DNA from: Gnetum montanum
Lineage: Eukaryota; Streptophyta; Gnetopsida; Gnetales; Gnetaceae
DNA: 64,000 nt
Direction: 5' to 3'
Assembly: GCA_015680685.1 (NCBI GenBank)
Contig: MNCI01008651.1
Coordinates: forward strand, 396,120-460,119
Below the pieces are notes generated by a model. The model saw only the letters and a list, made by a program, of their open reading frames with translations, did no database searches and was not told the origin of the DNA. Of this stretch, positions 11,282 to 22,807 are shown one piece after another. The position numbers and the translations under genes are program-made. The stretch's first letter is position 1, and every line of letters starts with the position of its first letter.

Positions 11282-13790
11282 ATGTCTTCTTCTCATAGGT
11301 GAAATGATACAAAACTGTTGGTCCTACAAGAGTGCAAAGTGATATATACTCATCCAGATGAGTATGTGTTGGACTTCACCTTCATCCTACATCAGGATGA
11401 GCAACTACGATGGCATGATATGGAGGGAAACATTGTAATGCCCCCCAATTAATCTGTACCTATGATGCTACTTCAAACTCTTAAGAAGCTATGCATTCAT
11501 GATCTTTAAGAAGAATATGTTGTACAAGACTACGACTATCAGGACTAATGTCCTACTAAAACACAATGCAGGTGAGATCGACATCAAGAGAGGCATCATG
11601 AGGATGCTAAGGGAAAATGGTTCACTAATCCCTTATTCCTATTCAACCAAGATGACAATAAGAACCTTGCTTCTAAGGGCTCTTAGCATGAAGATTCTCT
11701 ACCCTTTGTTATTGGTGATGAGTGTGTGACCTTGAATCTACAGTCTACAATGCATAATTTAGGTTCAAGGAAAGATGACAGTCAAGGCAAGGGATCAAAC
11801 AAGCATTAAGATGATACAAAAAATAATGAATGTGGTCATGATAACTAAAGAAAAGTTGGTAGAAACCATGGTGGTGGCAATCCTCCTCCCTCTTCCCCCT
11901 CTTCATTTTCATCTACTTCTTCTTCCTCTTCTAATTCTAAAAGATGTCACGAAAGAAACAACCATGATGAAAGTGAGCATCGAGGTAATAATACTACTCA
12001 CCATGCCCACAATAATCAAAGAGGTAACCAAGGACATCATTGGTGACAATGAAGTTATGATGATGTTGAGCCTTTGTTAATAACTTAAAGCATTTTTCAC
12101 ATTGCAAAGATAGTTAAGATCCCAACTAGACATGCAAAGGATAGTCTGATCAAGCGCTTAGACATTAACAATATCTCAAGATTTGAGGAAGGATATAACT
12201 TTGATCCATAGACATATCTACAAGCTTTCCATGATGCTTGTGCCTTAAAAACATTGCAAATGATTGGCAAAAACTCAAGCTATTCCCTAGGATACTCATC
12301 AAAGAGGCTGAAAGCTAGTATCGGTCCTTGGAGTCGAAATCCATTCACCAATGGAGTACAATGCTTGAACTATTTAATGATAAATACTATATGTACTCCA
12401 AAGTGTCCAATTTAAAAAGGCAAATCCAAGGCTAGAAATAGGGAACACATGAACCCTTGGATGCCACCATGGGTAGATACTATTTTCTTTTACATCGATG
12501 CCCTAGCCATGGTTATTCTTAAAGGGAACAACTCCACCACATCATAGATGGGCTCAGAGCAAAAACCATAAGAAATCTTGGTGTTTATGCCTAGGGGAGA
12601 TTATTCGAATTAAGATCTTATCAGATATAAATGTTGATAGAAAAAGTTGTAAAAGAAGGGGAGTTGTGAAAATGAAAGTGCAGAAGAATATATAGGAACC
12701 CTTCCATCAGAAAAAGAGAGGTCTGATTTTGCAATGAGGTAGAGTCACGACTCAATGAAGTGGTGAACAAGAAAACCTTGCTCATCCAAAAAAAATTATA
12801 ATATTTTAGAAAAGGTTGATAAATTATGAGACCCTTTGGATGAAAAATTCTAAACTGCTATGAAGATTGCTAAAGAATCCAAGGAGCAAAATAGTGATTG
12901 TAATTGTAGGAGACAAAAACAAGTTGAACACACCTACCAAAGATGTAAGGGCAAAGTTTCTATAGTAGAATAAGTTATAGAGATAGACTCTGATGATGAT
13001 GTTTGTTATGACATTTGTCAATATGAACATCCAAAGGGATGTTGCCCTATGGTGTCACACTTACAAGAGTCTAGGATGTATGCATTGAATCCTCAACTAG
13101 CATGGAGGCAAGTACCTAGATGATTGCCTTATTCTCAAGGTAATCCAAGGTAGTTCCACTAGCAACAACAGACTTACTATCCAAGTGGAGCTTCGCCACA
13201 ACCATGTGAACAATATCAACAATGGCAGTATCCATATAGGCAACTAGATCCATACAAGTACTATGTTCAACAACACATTTCTCTAAGAACTTCTACAAGC
13301 CACACCTCATTTTAGCATCACTATTACCCTCTAGAGTACCATCAAACTCATTCACCATCTATTTGAGGGGAACATTCATATCCTTACCATCCTCCACATG
13401 CATCTACACATATCCCTCCATCCTCAACCCAATTACTTCCTATTCCATCCATCCAAGGTAGAATTCCTTCATAGCCACAACAACGAAATGCTATGAGAGT
13501 TGTACATTCACAACTACCTTTCCAACCAAGTGGTTCAGATAATCAATCTAGGAAACAACCCTTCTTCCAATCCAATAGTCCTCCCAAATCCACACAACCT
13601 AATTTGATTGGTTGCCCTATATCTCCAACACCCTCATCCTCTACATCAAACGCATTCAAGTGCCCTTCAAACCAAATGCTGCCTCAGATCCATACTATAA
13701 TATTAACTCATGTTGTTTCCAAATGGATCAAGGTTGGCAATCTTCCCATGAAAAGATCTAACTTTAGAAGTCTGCTGATGTATTTATAGA
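11282..13790 (+). pseudogene. E1 gag (decayed)
   Basis: Start chosen at the ATG of MSSSHR because the E3 copy begins MSSSLH at the matching place. Recognisable parts in order: PDEYVLDFTFILHQDEQL (about 11357-11410); a Ser- and His-rich basic linker (about 11880-12060); the retrotransposon gag domain with QAFHDACALK (about 12220), then a shifted frame with WSTMLELFNDKYY and ATMGRYYFLLHRCPSHGYS (to about 12510); a Glu/Lys-rich part; and a Pro/Gln/Tyr-rich tail (13100-13650). It encoded the capsid precursor that packages element RNA. Several frameshifts and TAG/TAA stops break it. Frames at 11775-12080 and 13493-13789 are pieces or shadows of this gene. Confidence 0.85.
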
Positions 13791-14290
13791 TCACTAGACA
13801 TGATCCATGCAAAGTTCTTCTTCATTCTAGTTCCAGTGTTAATCTCATCTCTCATGACATGTATAAAGCTTGAAACCTACCACCTCTCAAGAAGATCAAC
13901 ATCTGTTTAAAGTTGGTAGATTAATCAATCACTATTCCTTTGGCATTAGTGGAGGACATTGTAACCATAATTAGTGGGTGGTCCTATCTTACTGATTTTC
14001 TGGTAATCAATGTTGAGAACTACAAAGGTGACTTCCCCATCATTATGGGAAGGATAGGGTTAAGCACAATAGATGCACGTATGGGTATCAAGGACCTCTC
14101 CTTGGAAATCAGTAAGGAAAATGAATTTAGACATTTGGATAAGAAGCGTGTTCCATGCATCACGTACAATGATAATAGGTGCAATTGTGTGTAAAAAAAT
14201 ATAGTCCATTAAGATTACATTCATTTAAGCATGCAATCAGTGTGCACATGAAACAAATATCCAAAGGTGCCTGTATATAGTAGCCACAAA
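13791..14290 (+). pseudogene. E1 retropepsin-type protease (decayed)
   Basis: The part at 13940-14194 reads LVEDIVTIISGWSYLTDFLVI and GDFPIIMGR, the flap and FPIILGR region of Ty3/gypsy proteases. Upstream, VLLHSSSSVNLISHDMYKA stands where the E3 copy has ALLDLGSRVNLIS, so the catalytic Asp-Leu-Gly is lost here. The protease normally cuts the Gag-Pol precursor. It sits between gag and RT as expected. A short spacer to about 14480 matches the spacer after the E3 protease. Confidence 0.85.
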
Positions 14291-14599
14291 ATAAGAGGGC
14301 ACCCAATGGTTGATAGTTGACTCTGACAGTAGCACATTATGCATGGAACCAACTAAGTGCCTAACATGCACCTATGTCAAAAGCATGGATGAACTTGAGA
14401 AAGTTCATCACTAACTCTTCGATGATGAAGAAGATGATACCTATTGGGGAGAGTTGGAAATCCTTGATAATTCCAAGTAAGAGCCATTAGAGGTAAAAAC
14501 TCTACCAGCTGGCATGGAGTATACATTTTTAAATAATGGTAAGCTAATCATAATCAATGCAAATCTTGCTCTAAAAAAAAAGATAAAGCTATTGCACAT

Positions 14600-15560
14600 T
14601 ATCGACAAGTGACCAACAACCTTTGCTTGGTCATATTCCAAACTTACAGGAATTGATTCAAGGATATGCAAACATCGCATCTACACTGACTTGACCATGA
14701 AGTTAAGAAGGCAACCACAAAGGTGGTTAAACCCCAAACTAAAGCAAATCATGAAGGAGAAAATAGAACAACTCCTCAAGGTGGGGTTCATCTATCCCAT
14801 CGCAAATAGTAAGTGGATTTTCCTACTCATAATTGTGCTAAAGAAAGATGGAAAGTGGTGGATTTGCATTAACTTCAAGCTATTGAACATGGCAACATTT
14901 AAAGATCATTTCTCATTGCCATTTTTGGATCAAGTGTTGGACACTATCTTTAGGTATTACTATTATAACTTCTTGGATGGTTATAGTGGTTATAACCAAA
15001 TTGAAATTGCGTCAAAAGCTCAGGCTAAGAAAACATTCATGAGTTTATGGGGAACTTTTGCATATTGTAACATGTTGTTTAGTCTGTGTAATTCCCTTGC
15101 AACATTTCAATTCCTAGTCCTTAGTATTTTCAAACAATAAATTGGTATCAGGATAGAAGTCTTCATGGATGACTTTTTTAACTATGGGGCTACATTTGAG
15201 TAAGCCCTGGACACCCTTGAGCAGGTATTGAAAAGATGTGTCAAAATAAACCTTAGGCCCAATTGGTAAAAAATCCATTTAATGGTCCAAGAAGGCATAG
15301 TACTGGGGCACAGAATTACTCAAGTGGGGATTGAGGTAGACCCTGAAAAGATAAGGGTTACCCAAGGAATCACATGCCAACTAGAGATAGTTAAAGATGT
15401 CAGATCATTCCTTAGACACCTTGGCTACTACTAGTGATTCATAGAGAATTTCTCTAAGATTACAAAGCCATTGGTTGAGCTTACAAAGAAAGATGCTCCA
15501 TTTTTTTAGACCAAAGAGTGCAAACATGCATTCCAACTACTAAAGGAGAAACTCATAAAA
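14600..15560 (+). pseudogene. E1 reverse transcriptase (decayed)
   Basis: The longest open piece (14691-15140, 149 codons) holds LNPKLKQIMKEKIEQLLKVG, then FIYPIANSKWIF, a DGKWWICINFKLLN block and FLDGYSGYNQIEIA, then GTFAYCNMLFSLCN; all are RT blocks. The catalytic motif follows a TAA as VFMDDFF (about 15158-15180), an FMDD variant usual in Athila. The thumb continues as HRITQVGIEVDPEKI (about 15310). The enzyme copies element RNA into DNA in cytoplasmic particles. Stops, mostly TAG or TAA, break the frame, although the DD pair is kept. Confidence 0.93.
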
Positions 15561-15960
15561 ATTCCAATTTTATAGGCACCAGACTGGTCTAGACCATTCC
15601 ACATAATGATAGATGCATCTAATTATGCATTGGAAGCTATGATTACATAGTTGGACAATAAAAAACATCCATATTATATTCATTGCACAAGCTGAAGCAT
15701 TGTGGGTGCATAGCTAAATTACACCACAACAGAAAAAGAATTAATGATAGTGGTGTATGCTCTTGAAAATTTTCAGCACTATGTGCTTGGTTATAAAATA
15801 TTCATACATACAAACCATAGTGTCCTAATGAACAAGTTGATGGTGAGCCCTCGTATCATATGGTGGCTTATAATCTTGCAGGAGTTTGATCTCACAATGG
15901 TAGATTATAAAGGAACTGAAAATGTAGTAGCTAACCACCTCTCTCAAGTAAGATAAGATA
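15560..15960 (+). pseudogene. E1 RNase H (decayed)
   Basis: Begins at FHIMIDASNYALEA (about 15598), the first catalytic Asp block. It continues in the open piece 15744-15956 with MIVVYALENFQHYVLGYKIF, then IHTNHSVLM and ENVVANHLSQVR, matching the usual TDHAALK and NVVADHLSR blocks. TDH has become TNH and VADH has become VANH, so two acidic active-site residues look changed. It removes the RNA template strand after copying. Confidence 0.9.
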
Positions 15961-16149
15961 ATAAAGAGGAGGAGAGTCCACTCTCTAATTAATTTTTAGA
16001 TGAACTCCTCTTTACAGGAGCAATAAATGACCAAGTACCTGCTGAACCAAAATGGTATGATGGCATCCTTACTTACCTTCTTACTTAGAATATGCCATAA
16101 GATCAGGACTTTAGGAAGAAATAATAGTTTCTTCATTCGGTAAAGTACT

Positions 16150-17355
16150 TCATGGAAATCAATGGACACCTTTGCAAGGTATGTGTCGATGGCCTAGTTC
16201 GTTGGTGTGTCCCTGATGTGGATCAATTGCATGTTCTCCAAGATGCTCATGAAGGCCCTTGCAAAGCCCACTAAGTAGGAAGATGCATGGCCATAAAAAT
16301 CCTGATGCCAAAATACTATTGGCCTACAATCTTTAGGGACATCCACCAATTTGTTCAATCTTGTGGACATTGTCAAAGAGATGGTGGGATGACCGCTAGA
16401 ATGGAGGGTCCTCAATAGTGGATTCAGCCATTAGAGCTCTTTGACATATGGGGCATAAACTTCATGGGTCCCATCACAGCCATGTCCAATGGAAAAGCAT
16501 ATATCATCATAGCAGTCAACTACTGCACTAAATGGACAGAAGTAGTAGCTGTTATCAATTGTACATCATCCACTACTACTATATTTATACAAAAAAAATG
16601 TTCTAAATAGATTTGGGATGCCATGTGCACTAATTTTTTACAATGAAACTCATTTTACAGGTGCCACTTTTAGAAAGTTGATGCAACACTTTGGGGTTAA
16701 ATATAAATTAACAACACCCTATCACCCCCAACCCAACGATTAAGAAGAGGTAAGTAACCAAGAGATCACAAAGATCTTAATAAGAACCATAAGCAAATAT
16801 AAGAGAGATTGGAGCACAAAACTTAACAATGTCCTTTGGGCCTACTGCTCAACATGGAAACTTCCTATTGGCTACTCTCTCTATGAGTTAGTGTATAGAA
16901 AACTTCCAACACTTCCAATTCAATCCAAGCTTTGTACACTCTCAACAGCCTATGACATGAATCTTGACCTAAGTCTAGCCCAAAAAGAAAGATTGATCAA
17001 CCTCAACATGCTAAATGAAAACCAATTGTTGACCTTATCTTTGAATGAAGTGCATAAGGGATTCAATAAATAATGACATGATTGAAGAATATGGAAAGTG
17101 AAATTTCAATCGAGAGATAAGGTTCTTTACTGGAATCCCACACATGTACCTCAGAAAACAAAATTCCAAATGTTGTGGGAAGGACCTTACATAATTAATG
17201 AAACCTTTCCTTTTGGGGCAATGATCATATATGAACTTCAGAACCTAAATAAAAAGAAGTTGGTCAACATCCTACAAGTGAAGCTTTTCCATGAGCCAAA
17301 GCAAGCCAGTGCAACAAATACCTCAACGAATGGACAACCACACTCAATTTTTTGA
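16150..17355 (+). pseudogene. E1 integrase with GPY/F-type C-terminus (decayed)
   Basis: The zinc-binding part shows VLQDAHEGPC, a LMPKYYWPTIF block and CGHCQRDGG (about 16230-16385). The core shows FDIWGINFMGPI (about 16440) and AVNYCTKWTE. The first catalytic Asp is Asn (WGIN for WGID). The second site reads IFYNETHF for ISDNGTHF. The third region, EVSNQEI, still has Glu. The C-terminal open piece 17098-17355 carries SRDKVLYWN and MLWEGPYIINETFPFGA, the GPY/F module. Integrase inserts the cDNA into chromosomes; this copy has lost two of three acidic residues. Confidence 0.92.
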
Positions 17356-17363
17356 ATCTCCTC

Positions 17364-17386
17364 CTTCCAACTCAGTCGTGGGGGAG
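17364..17386 (+). other. Conserved polypurine motif just after E1 integrase
   Basis: CCAACTCAGTCGTGGGGGAG lies directly behind the integrase frame. E3 has the same motif on its sense strand at 40330-40353, and E4 a weaker one near 61425-61445. It resembles the terminal polypurine tract, where E3 reads CAGTCATGGGGGTA. A central polypurine tract is one reading; a conserved coding remnant is another. Confidence 0.5.
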
Positions 17387-19421
17387 AAGGCCATTCATGC
17401 TAAATCATTCACATGGCTCATCAATTTTTCTATTTTTTTTCCACATTTTTAATTTTGCAAGTTATTTATTTTACAAATTTTTGATTTTAAAATTTTTTCA
17501 TATTTTCACACTAATTTTTATTTTAAACCATCGTTAGGACATTTGAATCTTTCTTGAATATTTTATACTTTCTTATATATTTCACTTTGTTTGAGTGTGA
17601 TCTTCAAATTTTTGCTAATAAAAGTGATTTATTGCCAACAAGACACTATGGTGTTGTAGTTGTTACTAATGGTGGTTTTTGCTTTATATTTTTGCTTTGT
17701 TAATGTCTAGTTTCTATTTTTGAATTTTTTTACCGATGACTTAGTCATGGTTTCTTCTTCATGGAATAAGCAGTGAGTCCATGTCATCCACCCATCCACA
17801 AACTCTATTATTTTCTTTGTTCTAAAAGTTTGACATCCCTTTCATTAAAGAAACTTTTAATAAATTTGTGACCTTGGTAGTTTCCAAAATTGAGAAAGAT
17901 TCAAAGGTTTGAACAAGATGTGACTTCAAGAAGACTTAGTACTCTTCTACTTACTTGAGTGCTTGAGTGTTTTTCATGGACTTCTTACTATTCCATTCCA
18001 ACCACTAATAGGAAGTTAAATAAAGTCTTTTCATGGTGTGGTACCTATCCAAATATCCAAAAAAAAGAGAGAGAGAAAAAAACAAACAAAAAAAAAACAT
18101 GATGGGAATTTAAAGCACATCCCTTAGATAAATAAATAGGCTACAAGCACTAGTTATGGGACTAGAAAGACATGCACCATGCCTAAAGGTCCCCTCTAAC
18201 TAAGGTCCTATCTCACTTTCTATTTCTCTTCTTTTCTCTTTATGGAATGGTGGTTGTCTTATGAGAGCACTCTTGTGTCTCGAGGGGATGGATTGGTGTT
18301 ACAGTGATGATGCAAAGTCACTGAAAGAGGTTGGTTTTGGTCTAGACTAAGGATGGATCTTCTTTGGTCATTTTAAACATAAACTCTACAAGGAACTTCT
18401 TATGACCTTAGTTGGAATTCCATTTCACCTTTTATATCATCCATCTATGCTAACCATAATTCACCTCACTGCTGATGTTCATGTTCTTGATTCTATGTCT
18501 TGGTCTAACATATTTGAATTCTTAGGTAGAATCTTTTGGGTTTTGGTTCTTAACTTCTATTAACATTAGTCACTTATGGGGCCCACAAACTCCTTAGGTT
18601 GAGGTTATGTAAGGGAAAAAAGAAGCATTTGCATGCTATGGGAAGGACCCACTTGCATATCTCTTGGTTAGGTTTGTTAAACACCTTATCCTTCAACATT
18701 TTTGCAAACTAAATCTTTTGCACACCCATCTTTAGCATCACACCATGTGTTCCTTTACAAATTTTTTTCATTAAATACATTCTCCATCAAAATTTTTAAT
18801 TTTTGGATTTTCAAAGACCTTCTTCAATGATTTTATCATATTCTTGGCTTTTCTAGGATTTCAGAGATCCCAATTTCATTGAGAAATTCCTTATATTTCT
18901 TGAGATACTCAAAATTCAAAATTTTTGCTGATGGGCCCCGTATTCAAGGCCCCATCAACATAAGAAAAAAATAATATAAATAGGTGCGACCCCATTTATA
19001 ATATTTTACATTTTCTCACAAATGCCAAAGGAGTTTTTCAAATTTCAAAGCCCAAAACCTTCTAGAACTCATAACTTACAAACTGTTTATTCAAATCACT
19101 TCATTCTTCGACCTTGCAACTATTGGAGGTAAGCTCTTTGTTGTGGGGGCCACAAATGTACCAGTTTTGATAGAAAATTTTTCACATTTTTTTAACTCCC
19201 ATAAAGGTTTAACTAAAAAATCAAATATTAAATACTAAATTACAAAAGTTAACCCTTTCTAGCGAGCTTTGGTGACATTTATAATTAATAATTAATAAAA
19301 TAATCAACTTTCCAGTGTACAACCTTAGCCAAAGTGTAACTAACTAATGAGAAAAAGGTATCCAAAAAAATGTAAAGTTACACATTATATCTACTAAACC
19401 ATGGATGTGTTGTAACCGTAG
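17387..19421 (+). other. E1 non-coding region between integrase and the extra ORF, with a likely intron
   Basis: No coding motif is visible in about 2 kb. It is T-rich after integrase and contains a purine run (18058-18100). Parts match the sense strand of E3, for example around ATGGACTCATTGCC at 40045-40060. At 19126-19127 a donor-like GGAG/GTAAGC precedes an acceptor ACCGTAG at 19415-19421, directly before the ATG of the extra ORF. A spliced leader for that ORF is an inference from these two sites. Confidence 0.5.
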
Positions 19422-22280
19422 ATGGCACCAAAAGGAAAGAACATGCAAGAAGCAGGATCATCCTAAGGGAGAAATGACTTAGAACAAGAAGAGGCCAAGA
19501 ACAGCCCCAAGAAGAACTGCTCGTAACCAATGCCATAGGTCCTCTCCAAAAGAGGCAGAAGTGGAATCTATCAGACAAATTCTAGAACCAGCAGTAGCAA
19601 CAACAAAACACTTCCATTGAGATGATGTGCCAACGCAACCAAAAAATCTTTAGATGACATTAATAGAGGCTTACCTAAATTAGATTAAATTAATAGAGGT
19701 CCAAATTTTGGTGCTTCAAGAGCTAAATTTTGGCCCTTTCCTAGATCATGCACCAACAAAAGTACAAGACCAGCTGAAGGCCTCTCCCATGTGGCCAATC
19801 ATCACTTCCACTGATGAGTGGTACATGGGAGAAACATTCTTATTTTGGAACAACAAGCAGCCTAGAGTAACAGTGAAAATCAAGAACATCTTAGTGTCCT
19901 ACTCATTGCAAGGCATTACTACAGCACTTGGGTTGCCCAAAATAAGGGCAAATCTTACTGAAATCCTAATGTAGGCAAATCCAAGCATCAAAAAAGAATG
20001 GGTGCAATGGTGTTATGGTGTTGACTGCAAGGAGTTTAATGTAGTCACACTGAGAGTGAGGATCCATTACAAGATTACGACATTTCACCTCAATTCCACG
20101 ATGAGGCCAAGCAAAATCATTGCCTTCTCTACCTGAGCATACGCTACTTTGAGTGGGAGATTCCTAGCCAACCTTTTGCAGCTAATCTATCTAAAGATGA
20201 AAAAGTGATTTAAATAAAATGAACATGGAAGAAAGGCACTCCCCTTTCCATGCCTCATCAGGAAACTCTGTCAAAGGGGAGGGATAGTCTATTACATTAA
20301 CAACACTATCAAAACTATGCTAGATGCTAACTGGACAAAAATGATGAAGGATAAGACACCTACCACAACTATCCATGAAGAGGAATAATGACCTTCACCT
20401 CCACTTGCCACTCAAACTATGCCAGACATCACTACAATTATCCAACAATTGCGAGAATATAGAGAATGGCTCTTGAGTAAATAAGAGTAATGAGCAGGCA
20501 TGAGTGGCGGGGATCCATCTATCCACAAACTAGCCATGAGTCACGTTAATGAGGTGGCCTGAATAATCAGTTTGATGGGTGAGGGTGGATCCATTTTCTT
20601 AGCCCAGAGAACATAGCTACCCACTAGGTTGAATCCAAGCACCGACAAGGTCATAGTATCTCTCATAGAACAACAAACACTTGAAGAAATCTTTGAGAAC
20701 ACAATGACTTTCTCAATGTGCTTGGAGGAGGGTGACGGGGAAAAAGTTTTGGTGATGCAGCACCAGGGGTAGGAAACAATAGCAAAAGTGGTCACTGATA
20801 GAATTTTTGAAACACTCAATGCACCAGTGGCATCTACACCAAACATCACTACACTCAAAGAAGCGTAGACATCCATAAAGACCATAAGCAATAGAATAAG
20901 CATAGCACAACATAAGGAACTGTTGGACTAACTAGTGGCAATCGAGCAACCACTTTTGAATGTATTTGACCTCCCAGACAACATCACTACAACTTAATCA
21001 AAGCTGCTCAAAGTAAGGGGAAAAAATATCATATTCGAGGGGCAACTTAAAATAGCCAAGGAGCAGAATGAATGCTTGGCTACAAAAGTTAACAAACTAA
21101 GAGCCTAGATTGCCAATCCCACATTCCTCAACTTAGCACTAACAAGAGATGATGCTATGGAACAACTTCACATCAACCTCAAAGGGGTTGAGGGTGCAAT
21201 GAAAATGATGATGTTCTACAAATCCTTGGTAGAGGCCAGACAACATAAGATTCAAAATTCCTTAGATCAAACCCACTAGGAGAATGTCTAATTGACTGCA
21301 AAAAATCATCACCTATGGAATGTTGATGTACAAAAGCAACAGTTAACTGAATTTATCCATCAATAGCAGGAGTAACTAGCCAGAGCAAACACAAAACTGA
21401 GGAGATTGGTAGCAAAGAATAGGAATCTCTCCATGGAGGAGGTATGCGCCCTTCACCAGAAGATTGCAATTGAGATAGCTGCTTAGAAATCTGAAGCTCT
21501 CCAATTTAAGAAAGTTAAAGATCATTACATATAGTAGATTAGTCTATATAAGGAAGTAAATGAAAAACATATATAATTGGCATAGGCAAAAGTAAATGAA
21601 GCCCCCCAGCAACTCCAACAAGGCAAAGAAATTTGGCAAACCATCATTAATGGGATAGATGCCTACAATAAGTTGGAAATATGCATAAAGGAGTTGCAAA
21701 TCGAGGCGATCATGGAATACATGGAGCTTGCCAATCTCCATTATGCAAATCTAGTCATGTTGACTACCAGATGGCTATGGTCTAAATTAGAGAAACATGT
21801 GGCCAAATTATACTTTCTGTACAAGGCAAACTTCAAGCACCACAAGGACATGAAGGACAAGCTTGCGATGGCTAACACTAAACTCGAAGTTCTCAAGGCA
21901 TGTTTCACAAGTCAATAATCAATTACCAAGAACCTGGCCAAGAGGATGAATAACTACCAAGAGCTATAAAATGTAGTAAGGACATTCGACATCAAATGCA
22001 AATAGTTCACTACCTGGTTTGTCAATGTAAAGGAGATTTTTCCAATCGTGGCCTATCCATGGGATGTCCCTATTCCAACCCACATTGGTGATGCCACATG
22101 GATTGTGAATGATCCCAGAGTAAGGAAGAGAATATGAAGGCATTTCTTGATGCCTTTCACCTTTCATTGAAGGTTGCAACTACAGTAAGAAAATCATAGC
22201 TGCCTCAACTACCACATGTGCCTAGAGCCAGCGAAGGTCCTTCAAAGCCTCAGGAACCTCCATTGCTTAGGACTATTTGA
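19422..22280 (+). pseudogene. E1 extra ORF between integrase and 3' LTR
   Basis: Starts MAPKGKNMQEAGSS and is broken soon after. The clearest part (19708-19974) reads LQELNFGPF, WYMGETFLFWNN and ITTALGLP. The E4 ORF at 58697-59464 has the same blocks (VELNFGPF, WYIGETYQFWHN, ISEVLNL), so the family is real. It belongs with the plant transposon-protein type ORFs found outside gag-pol in Athila and Tat elements. Function is unknown. The second half (about 20940-21920) is rich in Leu, Glu, Lys and Gln and looks like a long coiled coil, for example LEKHVAKLYFLYKANFKHHK. The end is Pro-rich (PSKPQEPP), then TGA. The intact form would be about 950 residues; stops and shifts break it. Confidence 0.8.
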
Positions 22281-22483
22281 ACTTCACCACCATCTTCACA
22301 TCATTAGAGGATGTGTTATCCAAATTTTTGTAGTCATGTCATGGTGTTTAATTTTGTGTTATGAACACCATAATTTTTTGTGATGTGTTGATCTGTACAC
22401 TCAAGCACTTAGTTTTGGCAAGTCAGTTTGCTTTTTTTGTTAAGAGTTAGTTAATGATCCCATACCTTCCCAATTTTGTAAAA

Positions 22484-22520
22484 GAACTCAAGGATGAGTT
22501 TTCATTTAGTTATGGGAGTA
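22484..22520 (+). other. E1 terminal polypurine tract and conserved pre-LTR block
   Basis: GAACTCAAGGATGAGTTTTC and then ATTTAGTTATGGGAGTA run up to the LTR start. The same block precedes the 3' LTR in E3 (38453-38489) and E4 (58505-58541). The last purines prime plus-strand synthesis. Confidence 0.8.
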
Positions 22521-22807
22521 TGATGAGTAACAAAGTGTCGCGTTGACGAGCCGTCGTTGATGCTACCTCATTGATGGGGCCCTATTTCCGTGATGTTTCC
22601 CTGTTGACAAGGTTGCGTCAATGTAGCGTTTACTACATTAATGGGGCCTCATAATGCTATGTTGATGCTACCCCATTGATGTAGCCCTAGATCAAAAACT
22701 ATAAATATGAGCTCCCATCCATGTTTGTGGGCATCAAATTCATAGTAGTAGCAGAGCTCTTACAGTTTGTCCATTTGAAAGTTAGAATATTTATCACAAG
22801 TGTCCAT
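22521..22807 (+). repeat. E1 3' LTR, first part (broken by E2)
   Basis: Begins TGATGAGTAACAAAGTGTCG, aligned with 10190 onward, and keeps the GC-rich subrepeats and TATA box (22700-22707). It stops in the sequence TCCAT, where E2 enters, and continues at 47892. Confidence 0.93.
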
